A DNA stretch of 64,000 bases from Mesorhizobium opportunistum WSM2075 (GTDB lineage Bacteria > Pseudomonadota > Alphaproteobacteria > Rhizobiales > Rhizobiaceae), in the NCBI RefSeq assembly GCF_000176035.2, contig NC_015675.1, positions 5,460,001 to 5,524,000 on the forward strand, written 5' to 3'. Position 1 is the stretch's first letter. Each line of letters begins with the position of its first letter. The translations under genes were made by a program, and so were the position numbers. The notes under the pieces were generated by a model that saw only the letters and a list, made by a program, of their open reading frames with translations, was not told the DNA's origin and did no database searches. Shown one piece after another: positions 33,402 to 42,588 of this stretch.

Positions 33402-33753
33402 TCCGTCCGACGGCCACGCGTTCACATGCCAATTTTCAGACGGCGGGCTTGTTCCAGCCGCATTTGAAAGCCAGCATCGGCCGTGCCTTCAAGGCGTCCG
33501 CTTCGGTCCACTGCGATCGAACGCGACGCCATTTTCGTCGAGCTTGGTCTATGACCGGAGCGTCGATGCTTTGCGAGCCGGCCACACACTTGACCCAGTC
33601 GGCCACCGCGATCCTCGAAGGCGATAGCGGCTTTGCATGAAGTCGCAAAAGAGAGACGTGATCCGTCTCCCGACGGATCGGCGCGAGCTTGAAGAGGAGC
33701 CAGCCCACGGGCGGGTTTTGCCAAAATCAACCTAAGACGCGAGGTCGAATGCG
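33402..33753. other. Stretch with one doubtful minus-strand ORF
   Basis: No firm gene. A 90-codon minus-strand frame from a GTG at 33708 to 33436 reads MGWLLFKLAPIRRETDH and later QARRKWRRVRSQWTEADAL. It looks more protein-like than the alternative frames but has no ribosome site or known homologue I recognise. It is held at low confidence. The region also carries the promoter of the glycosyltransferase gene. Confidence 0.3.
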
Positions 33754-34821
33754 ATGCAGTCCACCGCCCACAAAATCCCGGTATCCATTATTATCCCGAA
33801 CTACAATTACGCGCATTTCCTTGAACGTAGCATCGACAGCGCCCTGGAGCAGGACCACGACGACGTCGAAGTCATCGTCGTCGACGATGCATCGCAGGAC
33901 AATTCCACGGCCATCATGGAATCCTACGGCGACAGGATCCTTGCTTGTCCGAGACGAAAGAATGGCGGGCATGCGGCTGCCTTCAATACCGGCTTTGCCG
34001 CCAGTTCGGGCAGAATCATCCTCTTCCTCGACGCCGATGATTATCTTTATCCGGGGGCCGTCTCCAGGATCGTCGACACCTGGGACGCGGCAACTGCCCA
34101 GGTGCAATCCAGACTGCACATTGTCGATGAGCGGCAACACATCAAGGACGTCTTTCCGCCGCCGGAACTGCCCTTCGACAGCGGTGATGTCGTGCCGAAA
34201 CTGCTGCACAAGGGGCGCTACCAGACGACCGTGACCAGCGGGCTGGCCTTCGACCGGACGACCCTGGAATCGATCATGCCGATTCCGGAACCGGATTTCC
34301 GTCAGGGCGCCGACGGCTATCTTGCGACGCTGGCGCCACTCCATGGCCACGTCCAGTCCATCGATGAATGTGTCGGGGCTTACCGTATCCACGGCGCCAA
34401 CCATTCGGTTTTCGGTGAAAAGCTCGCCGAGCGGGCGCGCTGGCGGGTGGAGCACGATTTCCACCGCATGGAGGCGCTGTCGGACCAGGCATCGCAGGTA
34501 GGCCTGACCGTCGTGCCGGCAGACGTTGTTCGCCATGATCCGGTCCATCTGGAAGAACGGCTGGCGTCGCTCTGCGCGGATAGGCACCGGCACCCCGTCG
34601 CCGATGATTCCCGGCTGGCGCTCGCGGCGGCGGGGGCTGTCGCCAGCCTCGAAATGTCGGCGTCCCTGCGGCGCCGCGCCGTGCTTGCCGGCTGGTTCCT
34701 GTCGGTCGGCATGCTGCCGCGGCAAATGGCCATGGCGGTGCTGTCGTGGAAGCTCGACGCATCGTCCCGGCCGAGATTCCTTACCAACCTGTCCAGCACG
34801 ATCCGCCGCGCGATGGGGTAG
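33754..34821 (+). CDS. Family 2 glycosyltransferase
   Basis: 355 residues. A GT-A fold occupies the first 220: VSIIIPNYNYAHFLERSIDSALEQ, VIVVDDASQDNS, NGGHAAAFNTGFAASSGRIILFLDADD (the D-x-D metal and nucleotide-sugar motif) and DFRQGADGYLATLA. The C-terminal 100 residues are helical and unassigned. It transfers a sugar from a nucleotide donor to an unknown acceptor, probably cell-surface or exopolysaccharide. No other glycan genes surround it, so the acceptor cannot be inferred. It converges on the ABC-transporter operon. Confidence 0.88.
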   Translation: MQSTAHKIPVSIIIPNYNYAHFLERSIDSALEQDHDDVEVIVVDDASQDNSTAIMESYGDRILACPRRKNGGHAAAFNTGFAASSGRIILFLDADDYLYPGAVSRIVDTWDAATAQVQSRLHIVDERQHIKDVFPPPELPFDSGDVVPKLLHKGRYQTTVTSGLAFDRTTLESIMPIPEPDFRQGADGYLATLAPLHGHVQSIDECVGAYRIHGANHSVFGEKLAERARWRVEHDFHRMEALSDQASQVGLTVVPADVVRHDPVHLEERLASLCADRHRHPVADDSRLALAAAGAVASLEMSASLRRRAVLAGWFLSVGMLPRQMAMAVLSWKLDASSRPRFLTNLSSTIRRAMG

Positions 34822-34854
34822 CCGAAGCGCTTGGAGGATGATCACCGACCGTGG

Positions 34855-35661
34855 TCAGGGCCTGCCGCGCAACCGGACCACGAAGCTGCGCACCGCCAGC
34901 ACCAGCACGGTGATGATGATCAGGATCACCGAGAGGGCGGCGATGGCTGGATCGATGTTGTCGCGCAGGCCCATCCACATCAGCCTTGGCAGGGTGATGG
35001 CGTTGACCGAGGTGATGAACAGCGTGACGCCGATCTCTTCCCAGGACAGCACGAAGGACAGCAGTGCCGCGGTGACGATGCCGAACTTGATGTTTGGCAT
35101 GATGACGCGGGTGGCGCGCTCCCACACCAAGGCGCCGAGGCCGCGCGCGGCAAGGTCGATGCGCCGGTCGAGCTGGCTGAGCGAGACCAGGATCAGCACC
35201 GTGGCGAAAGGCACCGTCATCACCGAATGCGCCATGGCGACGCCAAGCCAGGTATCGTATCCGAAGAAGGAGCTGACGCCGGAGATCGAGGTGAGCAGGA
35301 AATAGAGCGTCACCGCCGAGACCACCGGCGGCACCACCATCGGCAGCAGCACGAAGCCGACGAGGGCCGCGGTGAAACGCGGCTGGAACATCCACACGCC
35401 GAGGCTGAAGCAGAGCGCCAGCACCGTGGAAATCGCGCTGCTGACGATGCCGATCCTGATCGACAGCAGGATCGACTGAAGCCAGCGCGGATCCTCGATC
35501 AGCGAACGATAGTGGCGCAGCGACAGTTCGCCCGACGGCATCGCCAGCATGCGGCTCGGCGTCAGTGACACCGGGATGACGGCGAGCAGCGGCAAAAGCA
35601 GGAACAGCGCCACCAGCACGGCCAGGATCAGCGAGACGGGTCCGGGGCGATAGGTCGGCAT
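34855..35661 (-). CDS. ABC transporter permease, PotC-like
   Basis: 268 residues from the ATG at 35661, which shares one base with the stop of the upstream permease gene (TGATG). Six membrane helices; the binding-protein-dependent permease loop is seen in LAARGLGALVWERATRVIMPNIKFG. Together with the neighbouring permease, binding protein and ATPase it makes a complete polyamine/opine-type importer (order on the transcript: ATPase, binding protein, PotB-like, PotC-like). It is the last gene of the operon and converges with the glycosyltransferase gene. Confidence 0.92.
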   Translation of the reverse strand: MPTYRPGPVSLILAVLVALFLLLPLLAVIPVSLTPSRMLAMPSGELSLRHYRSLIEDPRWLQSILLSIRIGIVSSAISTVLALCFSLGVWMFQPRFTAALVGFVLLPMVVPPVVSAVTLYFLLTSISGVSSFFGYDTWLGVAMAHSVMTVPFATVLILVSLSQLDRRIDLAARGLGALVWERATRVIMPNIKFGIVTAALLSFVLSWEEIGVTLFITSVNAITLPRLMWMGLRDNIDPAIAALSVILIIITVLVLAVRSFVVRLRGRP

Positions 35662-36494
35662 CAGATCAGCTGCTTCGGTCTGACATAGCGGAACAGAAGC
35701 GCCATCAGCGCGCCGACGAACAGCACCAGCACGACGCTGATCGCCGCACCCAGCCCCCAATCCGGACTCTGGAAGATACGGAGATAGATCAGTTCGGCGA
35801 TCATCACGCTGCGGCCGCCACCGAGGATCGCCGGCGTGACGAAGAAGCCAAGCGAGAAGACGAACACGATCATCGCCGAGCCGATGATGCCGGAGCGGGT
35901 CATCGGCACGAACACAGTCCAGAAAGTGCGCATGCGGCTGGAGCCGAGCCCGCGTGCCGCCAGCAGCACCCGGTCGTCGAGGCTGCGCATGGCCGAGGCG
36001 AGCGGAAAGACGGCGAACGGAATGAGAAAATGCGTCATGCCGACGATGACGCCGAACTCGTTGCGCACCAGGGCCAGCGGTTCGGAGATGAAGCCGATCG
36101 CCTGCAGCCAGGTGTTGATCAGGCCGCGATTGGACAAAAGCGCCACCCAGCCGAAGGCGCGGGTCAGCACCGAGATCCAGAACGGCACCAGGATGCAGAA
36201 TTCGGCGACAAGGCGCTGCGCCGGCGTTCCGCGCACCCAGACGACGGTGATGGCGTAGGCGGCGGCAACCGAGACGACCGTGACGATGGCCGCGATGCGC
36301 AATGTGCGGATGAACACCGACTGCACCAGATCGTCGGTGAGCAGTGCCTTATACTGGCCGAGCCCCGGCGTCGGCAGCGTGAAGCTCCACTTGACGACAC
36401 CGAGGAACGGCCATGCATAGGCGAGGACAAGAAATAGGAGCAGCGGCGCCATCAACAGCGCCGCGCCCATCCTGTCGGAGAGATATGCTCTCAT
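35661..36494 (-). CDS. ABC transporter permease, PotB-like
   Basis: 277 residues with six predicted helices. The cytoplasmic EAA-type coupling loop is LAARGLGSSRMRTFWTVFVPMTRSGIIG. Helix-rich text such as LVAEFCILVPFWISVLTRAFGWVALLSNRG is characteristic of PotB permeases. It starts 25 bases after the binding-protein stop and overlaps the next permease by one base. Confidence 0.92.
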   Translation of the reverse strand: MRAYLSDRMGAALLMAPLLLFLVLAYAWPFLGVVKWSFTLPTPGLGQYKALLTDDLVQSVFIRTLRIAAIVTVVSVAAAYAITVVWVRGTPAQRLVAEFCILVPFWISVLTRAFGWVALLSNRGLINTWLQAIGFISEPLALVRNEFGVIVGMTHFLIPFAVFPLASAMRSLDDRVLLAARGLGSSRMRTFWTVFVPMTRSGIIGSAMIVFVFSLGFFVTPAILGGGRSVMIAELIYLRIFQSPDWGLGAAISVVLVLFVGALMALLFRYVRPKQLI

Positions 36495-36519
36495 CTGGAC
36501 CCGATGATCCCGGCCCTGG

Positions 36520-37635
36520 TCAAGCCGAGATGATCTTGGTGTATTCGTCGAGCGCCGGCCCGTAGTTCTTGGCGTACCAGTCCATGTCGAGCGGGATCTG
36601 CTTCTTCATGTTCTCGGGATCGACCGGGTTGATGCGCTTCTTGTCGGCGGGGATCAGTGCATCGGCGGCCGGATTGGCCGGGCCCTGCCCCAGCTTGTCG
36701 AACATGACGAGCTGCTTTTGCGGATCCTGCGCGCTGGCGATGAACTTCATCGCCGCGTCCTTGCCGCCGGGGTTGTTCTTGAGCACGGCAAGGGCACCGG
36801 GCGAGATCAGGCCCTGGTCCCAGATGAACTTGATCTTGCCGCCCGAGTCCTGCTCGATCAGCGAGGCGCGGGTCGACCAGACGATGGCCATCGAGGCCTC
36901 GCCATTAAGCAGCACGCTCTGGCTCTCGGCGCCGCCGCCCCAATAGGCGACGACGTTCTCCTTGAAGGCGGCGATCTTGTCATGCGCGCGCTTGAGGTCG
37001 AGCGGGTAGAGCGAGGCCGGCGCGATGCCGTCCGCCAGCAGTGCGGCTTCCCAGCTCGAAACGCCCCATTTGTAGAGCGAGCGCTTGCCGGGGAACTTCT
37101 TCACATCGAAGAAGTCGGCCATGCCGGTCGGTGCGTCCTTGCCGTATTTCTCGGAATCATAGGCGATGACGTAGGAGAAGAAATAGGTCGAGGCGGCATA
37201 CTCCCAGCCGAAGCCCGGCCGCATCTTCTTCTTGTCGACGACGTTGTAGTCGATCGGCTCCAGCGCGCCCTGGGCGCCGAGCGTGATGGCCGAGAACGGA
37301 TCGACGTCGACGAGGTCCCAGGTCGGGGCGCCGCTCTTGGCCTGCGCGGCGATCGCGCCTTCGGTCGGGCCGGAGCCGTCCATCTTGACGGTGATGCCGG
37401 TGTCCTTGGTGAAAGCCTGGCCGTAGGCGGCGTCGTAAGCCGTGATGGCGTCGCCACCCCAGTTCACCAGAACCAGTTCCTTGGCCTGTGCAAAGGCACC
37501 GGTCGAACGCAAAAGCATCGGCGTGCCGGCGAGCACGAGTGCTGCCAGCTGCGTGAACTGGCGGCGCGAAATCTCGCCGCGACCTGCCCTGGCGGACAGG
37601 GTCTCGATGGCTTGTTTCTTGGTATCGTTTGTCAT
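36520..37635 (-). CDS. ABC transporter substrate-binding protein, PotD/spermidine-putrescine type
   Basis: 371 residues from the ATG at 37635, preceded by GGGGAAC. The longer in-frame reading to 38016 runs into the ATPase gene and is rejected. A signal with SRRQFTQLAALVLAGTP suggests Tat or Sec export. The mature protein starts KELVLVNWGGDAITAYDAAYGQAF, the standard PotD opening, and later has SSWEAALLADG and NGEASMAIVWSTRASLI. It captures a small cationic or amide compound in the periplasm. The divergent M20 hydrolase and guanidino hydrolase suggest a substrate with a guanidino or acyl-amide group. Confidence 0.92.
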   Translation of the reverse strand: MTNDTKKQAIETLSARAGRGEISRRQFTQLAALVLAGTPMLLRSTGAFAQAKELVLVNWGGDAITAYDAAYGQAFTKDTGITVKMDGSGPTEGAIAAQAKSGAPTWDLVDVDPFSAITLGAQGALEPIDYNVVDKKKMRPGFGWEYAASTYFFSYVIAYDSEKYGKDAPTGMADFFDVKKFPGKRSLYKWGVSSWEAALLADGIAPASLYPLDLKRAHDKIAAFKENVVAYWGGGAESQSVLLNGEASMAIVWSTRASLIEQDSGGKIKFIWDQGLISPGALAVLKNNPGGKDAAMKFIASAQDPQKQLVMFDKLGQGPANPAADALIPADKKRINPVDPENMKKQIPLDMDWYAKNYGPALDEYTKIISA

Positions 37636-37703
37636 GTCAGTTCCCCTTTTTTGTCGTTGATCATTCCCGGAAGCCTGCGTGTCCCATCGGTCCACGCCGG
37701 CGG

Positions 37704-38798
37704 TCATTGTCCTCCTTCCGGAAGGAGGAAACCCTTTTCCGCAGGCCAGGTCAGCCAGACGGAATTGCCTTTGCTCAGCGCCGCGGCCGCGACCTCGTTG
37801 GGCACCGAGACGGTCACCCTGGCGCCCTGCCGCGTCGTGAGGTCGAGCTTGGTCGCCGCACCCAGATAGGTCGAGGCGGTGGCGGTCGCGGCAATGCCGT
37901 TCTCGCCGGCGGCGGCCTCGCCAGCGATCGACATATATTCGGGGCGGATTGCCAGGATTGCATCGCCACGGACTTTCTCGGCCTTGCAATGCATGCTGAC
38001 CGCGCGATCCTCGCAAACGCCCGTCGAGCCATTGCCGGCGGGCTTGACCCCTTTCAGCGGCAGCATGTTGATCTCCCCGAGGAACTCGGCGACGAAGCGG
38101 TTGTCCGGCCGGTCGTAGACCTCGTCCGGCGCGCCGACCTGCAGCAATTTGCCGTGGTTGAAGATGGCGACGCGCGACGACAGCGCCAGCGCCTCGCTCT
38201 GGTCGTGGGTGACGAAGACGAAAGTGGTGCCGGTTTCCAGATGCAGGCGCTTCATCTCGGCCTGCATCTGTCCGCGCAGGCTCTTGTCCAGCGCCGAGAA
38301 CGGCTCGTCGAGCAGGAGCACGCCTGGTTCGAACACCAGTGCGCGAGCCAGCGCCACGCGCTGCTGCTGGCCGCCGGAGAGCTGCGACGGCAGTTTCTTC
38401 TCGTGGCCAACCAGGCCGACACGTTCGATCATCTCGCCGACACGACGCTTGATCTCGGAGGCCGATTTCTTGCGGACCTTGAGCGGGAAAGCGATGTTGG
38501 CCTCGACGCTCATATGCGGGAACAACGCATAGCCCTGGAACACCATGCCGGCGGCGCGCTGCTCGGCCGGACGGTCGGTGATGTCGGTGCCATCGCTCAG
38601 GAGGCGGCCCTCGGTCGGCTGCACGAAGCCGGCGAGGATCATCAGGAAGGTGGTCTTGCCCGAACCGGAGGGGCCAAGCAGGGTCAGGAACTCGCCGCGG
38701 CCGATATTGAGCGTCAGATCGTCCAACGCACGGAACGAGCCGAAGCTCTTGCCGATCCCGATTGCCTTGATCTCTGCGGCCCGGCCGGGTTGCTGCAT
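37704..38798 (-). CDS. ABC transporter ATP-binding protein, PotA-like
   Basis: 364 residues from the ATG at 38798 with AAGGCAGG ahead. Walker A is LLGPSGSGKTTF, the signature LSGGQQQRVALARAL, Walker B VLLLDEPFSALD and the switch His in VFVTHDQSEAL. The C-terminal TOBE domain (from about residue 275) is typical of the polyamine and opine importer group. It powers uptake by the two downstream permeases. It lies 105 bases downstream of the LysR gene on the same strand and may share its transcript. Confidence 0.94.
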   Translation of the reverse strand: MQQPGRAAEIKAIGIGKSFGSFRALDDLTLNIGRGEFLTLLGPSGSGKTTFLMILAGFVQPTEGRLLSDGTDITDRPAEQRAAGMVFQGYALFPHMSVEANIAFPLKVRKKSASEIKRRVGEMIERVGLVGHEKKLPSQLSGGQQQRVALARALVFEPGVLLLDEPFSALDKSLRGQMQAEMKRLHLETGTTFVFVTHDQSEALALSSRVAIFNHGKLLQVGAPDEVYDRPDNRFVAEFLGEINMLPLKGVKPAGNGSTGVCEDRAVSMHCKAEKVRGDAILAIRPEYMSIAGEAAAGENGIAATATASTYLGAATKLDLTTRQGARVTVSVPNEVAAAALSKGNSVWLTWPAEKGFLLPEGGQ

Positions 38799-38903
38799 CC
38801 TGCCTTCTTCCTCAGTCCCAAGAGGAAATCGTAGGCAGGCCGGCGGCTCACCGCAACCGAATAGTTTTCGCCTGATCGGCAAATTTGATTCATCTATGGT
38901 CGG

Positions 38904-39800
38904 TCAATATGGCCTGACCGGGTTCTCCGAGAGCTTCGATCTCAGCCAGCCCCCGAACGCCTCCAGCACCGGATGGCTTGTTTTCGCGTGCTCGGAGACC
39001 AGGTAATAGGAACGCGGCGACTTGATCGCGATGTCGAACGGCCTGACCAGCCGGCCTTCGCTCAAGGCCCGCCGGCTGGTCAGTTCGTCACCCATCGCAA
39101 TGCCCTGGCCGGCGATCGCCGCCGAGAAGACGAGGTTCATGTCCGAAAAGAAGATGCCGCCCTCGGTGTCGGGATTTTCCACCTTGGACAGCGCCAGCCA
39201 GCGCGCCCAATCCTCGGTGTCGTCAAGGTGAAGCAGATTGGCGCGCAGCACGTCCGCGGGCCGAGAAAAGCCGCCGACCTTGTTGAGCAGCGTCGGACTG
39301 CAGAGTGGCGTGAACGAGATTTCACAGAGCGGCTCGACGGCTCGGTTCGGCCAGTTGCCGACACCGAAAGCGATGAAGGCATCGGCGTCGGCATTGCTGA
39401 CGTCGTCGAGCCGCCTGGGGGTCAGGATGCGCAGCGCCACGTCAGGGTACATCTGCCGGAACTCGCCGATATGGGTGCATAAAAACAACGAGGCGAAGCC
39501 CGGCGTGCAGGAGACGGCGAACGAGCCGCCGACGCCCGTGCCGGCATCGCGCGTCACCGCATCGCCAAGCACCGTCAGCGCCTTGCGCACGTCGCTGGCA
39601 TAGCGCTGGCCGCGAGGCGTCAGTGCCACGCCCTTGCCGATGCGCTCCAGCAGGTCGAAGCCGAGGTCGCGTTCGAGCAGGCGCAGTTGATGACTCACCG
39701 CGCTGCGGGTGAGGTGCAGTTCATCGGCAGCGCGCCAGACGCTGCCATGACGGGCGAAACTGTCGAGGGCGCGCAGCGCCTGTGTCGAGGGAATTCTCAA
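38904..39800 (-). CDS. LysR-family transcriptional regulator (GcvA-like)
   Basis: 298 residues. The N-terminal winged helix reads PSTQALRALDSFARHGSVWRAADELHLTRSAVSHQLRLLERDLG, followed by a LysR substrate-binding domain (SCTPGFASLFLCTHIGEF, SDMNLVFSAAIAGQGIAMGDE). It is divergent from the M20 hydrolase gene, with only 75 bases between starts, the usual place for a LysR operator. It probably controls both the hydrolase pair and, on its own strand, the Pot-type transporter. The inducer is likely the transported compound or a breakdown product. Confidence 0.93.
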   Translation of the reverse strand: MRIPSTQALRALDSFARHGSVWRAADELHLTRSAVSHQLRLLERDLGFDLLERIGKGVALTPRGQRYASDVRKALTVLGDAVTRDAGTGVGGSFAVSCTPGFASLFLCTHIGEFRQMYPDVALRILTPRRLDDVSNADADAFIAFGVGNWPNRAVEPLCEISFTPLCSPTLLNKVGGFSRPADVLRANLLHLDDTEDWARWLALSKVENPDTEGGIFFSDMNLVFSAAIAGQGIAMGDELTSRRALSEGRLVRPFDIAIKSPRSYYLVSEHAKTSHPVLEAFGGWLRSKLSENPVRPY

Positions 39801-39875
39801 GAGGTGAACCGAATTTGCACGAACCGGAAAAACATATCACTTTTTGGCGAGCCGCTTCACTGCTTTCTTTGACGC

Positions 39876-41477
39876 ATGGACAAACCGGTGACGACATCAG
39901 CGCAGGAGACCGCGCTTGCCTGCCTCGACGGCATCCAGCCGTCGCTGTCGCAGTGGACGCGCACCATCTTCGATTTCGGCGAGACCGCATGGCGCGAATA
40001 CCAGTCGGCCGCCTGGTATGTCGCGCGGCTGAAGCATGAGTGCTTTTCCGTCGAGGAAGGCTCGGGCGGCATGCCGACCGCGTTCTGCGCCCACTGGACG
40101 AATGGCGCCGGGCCGACGATCGGCCTTTATGCCGAATATGACGCGGTGCCCGGCAATTGCCAGGACGCGGTGACGGTGAAGCAGTCGCGGCCCGGCCTTG
40201 GCTTCGAGGCCGCGGGCCACACCGATCCGCATTCAGGGCTCGGCATGGCGAGCCTCGGCGGCCTGCTTGCGGTCAAGGCTGCCATGCAGCGGCACGGCAT
40301 TGCCGGCACGTTGCGCTTCACCGGCGAACCCGCGGAGAAGGTGCGCGGCTCGAAGCCGATCCACGCGGCCAAGGGCTATTATGACGGCCTTGCCGGCATG
40401 ATTTCCTTCCATCCCTTCTACATGCTGCCGCTCTGCAACACGGCGCGCTGGGACACGCATTGCGGTGCGGCCTATTCGATGATCTACCGCTTCGTCTGCG
40501 ACGAACCCGAAAATTGGGTTCGCGCAGGCGATGGTGCACCGATCCCGCAGGCGCATTCGGCGGTGCGGGCGCCCGGCGCCAACGACGCGCTGATGACGAT
40601 GTACATGACATCCAAGGCGCTGCGCGATTCCATGCTGCCGCACCAGGGCGGTTGGTCGATCAGCGAGGCGATCCTGACCGCCGGCCAGGCGACCGCCGAC
40701 AATCTGCCGGCGGGCCTGGCCGAGATCCAATACATGATCCGCGTGCCGACCATTGCCATGGCCGAACAGGTCACTGCCGTGCTCGATCGCAATGCCACGG
40801 CCGCCGCCGCGATCAGCGGCTGTCGATTCGAGCGTCACTGGGTATCGAAATCGCGGCCGGGGCTTGCCAACCACGCCATGGCCGAGATCGCCTATGCCGC
40901 GCTGTCGACGATCGGGCCGCCGCACTGGGACGAGGCCGCCAGAGCGGTCGCGCGCGAAATCCAGGTCAATGCCGGGGGTACCGCGACCGAGAACCCGTTC
41001 ATCGACGAGCTGGAACGACTGATCGACCCCAGGCAGGCCGAGGAAATCCTGCGCCGTGACCTGCCGCCGTCGCAGCTGAATTCGACCTCCGACGACTACA
41101 CCGACATGAGCTGGCATGCGCCGACGGCGAGGTTCTATGTCGCCCGTCCGGCGTTGCGTTCGGCAAGCGGCCAGCCCTACCCGGGCTGGGTGATGAACGC
41201 GCTTGGCGGCATTACCGCGACGATCGATCCGATGGTCATCTGTGCGGCCAAGACGGTCGCGCTGGCGGCGCTGCGCTTGCTGGAGGACAAAACCGCCCGC
41301 GATGCGGCGATGGACGAGTTCGTCACCCGCACCGGCGGCGGCATCGGCGGTGCGAACTGGATCGCGCCGCTCTGCGACTACGACCCGCCGATCCATTTCC
41401 GCTGGCCCGAATATGTCACCACCGCGCGCGGCCGCGACTGGTGGATACCGAGCGGTCAACCCAACCAAACCGCATGA
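39876..41477 (+). CDS. M20-family amidohydrolase, AbgB-like
   Basis: 533 residues. The metallopeptidase M20 fold is visible in IGLYAEYDAVPG (Asp ligand region), AAGHTDPHSGLGMASLGGLLAVKAAM, LRFTGEPAEKVRGSKPIHAAKGYYDG (Glu region) and NSTSDDYTDMSWHAPTARFY. The closest known type is the p-aminobenzoyl-glutamate hydrolase subunit B, which cleaves aromatic amide bonds, but sequence reading cannot fix the substrate. It starts the divergent two-gene operon with the DDAH-like gene, 21 bases apart, and probably cleaves the amide of a compound brought in by the Pot-type importer. Confidence 0.88.
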   Translation: MDKPVTTSAQETALACLDGIQPSLSQWTRTIFDFGETAWREYQSAAWYVARLKHECFSVEEGSGGMPTAFCAHWTNGAGPTIGLYAEYDAVPGNCQDAVTVKQSRPGLGFEAAGHTDPHSGLGMASLGGLLAVKAAMQRHGIAGTLRFTGEPAEKVRGSKPIHAAKGYYDGLAGMISFHPFYMLPLCNTARWDTHCGAAYSMIYRFVCDEPENWVRAGDGAPIPQAHSAVRAPGANDALMTMYMTSKALRDSMLPHQGGWSISEAILTAGQATADNLPAGLAEIQYMIRVPTIAMAEQVTAVLDRNATAAAAISGCRFERHWVSKSRPGLANHAMAEIAYAALSTIGPPHWDEAARAVAREIQVNAGGTATENPFIDELERLIDPRQAEEILRRDLPPSQLNSTSDDYTDMSWHAPTARFYVARPALRSASGQPYPGWVMNALGGITATIDPMVICAAKTVALAALRLLEDKTARDAAMDEFVTRTGGGIGGANWIAPLCDYDPPIHFRWPEYVTTARGRDWWIPSGQPNQTA

Positions 41478-41498
41478 TCAAAGCACGAGGAGAACCCC

Positions 41499-42431
41499 AT
41501 GACCGTCCATGATCGCATCGTCGCCGAACCGTTCTCGCTGCAGCGCCGCAACCCGGCCGGCGGCACCAAGCCGCTGACCGTCTGGGGCTTCGCCAACGAA
41601 ACCGACGTCTTGACCGACGTCCTGCTTGGCTCGCCGAATTTCCTGCGCCATCTGTCGACCAGTTCGCTGTCGCGCAAGCATCTGCGCGAGGCGCCCTGCA
41701 ACGTCCAGATCGCGCAGGCGCAGCACAAGGACCTGGTCGCCGCCTATGAGCATTTCGGCGTCAGCATCCATTGGCACGAGCCGACGCCGGAACTGCCGAT
41801 GCAGGTCTACTCGCGCGATTCCAGCGTGATGACGCCCTATGGCGCCATTATCACCGCCATGGCCAACTGGTGGCGGCGCGGCGAAAACTACGCCGCCATC
41901 CGCACCTACGAGAAACTCGGCATCCCGATCTACGATATGGTCACGGCGGGCACGTTCGAGGGTGGCGACTTCAACGTCATCGAGGACGGCGTGGTGCTGA
42001 TCGGCTGCGGTGGCGCCCGCACGCAGGAGGAAGGCGCGCGCCAGGTGCAGGCCTGGTTCGAAAAGGAAGGCTGGGAGACACGCATCGCCTTCATCGACGA
42101 GTATTATGTCCATATCGACCTGATGGTGGTGCCGATCGCCGAGAAGCTCACTGCCGTCTGCCTCGCCTGCACCGAGCCCGGCATCGTCGACTGGCTGAAA
42201 GGCAAGGGCCACGAGATCATCGACGTGCCGTTCCAGGACACGATGGCACTCGGCTGCAACTTCATGTCGCTCGGCAAGGACCGGGTCATCGCGCCGACCT
42301 CCAGCCAAACGCTGATCGGCCAGCTCAAGGCGCGCGGCTTCGAGGTCGCGGCAGTCGACATGAGCGAGATCTCCAAGACCGGCGGCGGCATCCACTGCAT
42401 GGCGCAGGCGCTGAAACGCGAAGCGGCCTGA
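41499..42431 (+). CDS. Dimethylarginine dimethylaminohydrolase / amidinotransferase-family enzyme
   Basis: 310 residues of the pentein fold, with a ribosome site GAGGAG ahead. The catalytic triad of guanidino-modifying enzymes is present: Glu154 in GTFEGGDF, His205 in YVHIDLM and the nucleophile Cys300 in TGGGIHC. The N-terminus (TVWGFANETDVLTDVLLGSPNFLRHL) matches the DDAH and arginine-deiminase-related group. It would hydrolyse a guanidino or N-substituted arginine group to a ureido product. Adjacent to the M20 hydrolase and a polyamine-type importer, it likely works on the same compound. Exact substrate unknown. Confidence 0.88.
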   Translation: MTVHDRIVAEPFSLQRRNPAGGTKPLTVWGFANETDVLTDVLLGSPNFLRHLSTSSLSRKHLREAPCNVQIAQAQHKDLVAAYEHFGVSIHWHEPTPELPMQVYSRDSSVMTPYGAIITAMANWWRRGENYAAIRTYEKLGIPIYDMVTAGTFEGGDFNVIEDGVVLIGCGGARTQEEGARQVQAWFEKEGWETRIAFIDEYYVHIDLMVVPIAEKLTAVCLACTEPGIVDWLKGKGHEIIDVPFQDTMALGCNFMSLGKDRVIAPTSSQTLIGQLKARGFEVAAVDMSEISKTGGGIHCMAQALKREAA

Positions 42432-42504
42432 GACCGCGCGCTCGCCAGTATCGGGAAGGCGGGCGCTTCGTTTGCCCTGGACGGGTCCATGATGCCGATC
42501 CGAC

Positions 42505-42535
42505 GCGTTGTCCATGATCACAGGATGGACAACGC
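42505..42535. terminator. Stem-loop between the guanidino operon and the XRE-cupin gene
   Basis: GCGTTGTCCA (42505-42514) pairs perfectly with TGGACAACGC (42526-42535) around an 11-base loop, 75 bases after the DDAH-like stop; AGTTTTA follows shortly after. It is a plausible terminator that separates the two catabolic loci. Confidence 0.5.
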
Positions 42536-42588
42536 TTCGGATCAGTTTTACGAGTCGGCCCAACCAGCGGAGATGTTCGCCTCCCCCA

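Noticed and set aside
37636..38016. N-terminal extension of the PotD-like binding protein
   Set aside because: It would bury the signal peptide and overlaps the ATPase gene; GGGGAAC sits before the ATG at 37635.
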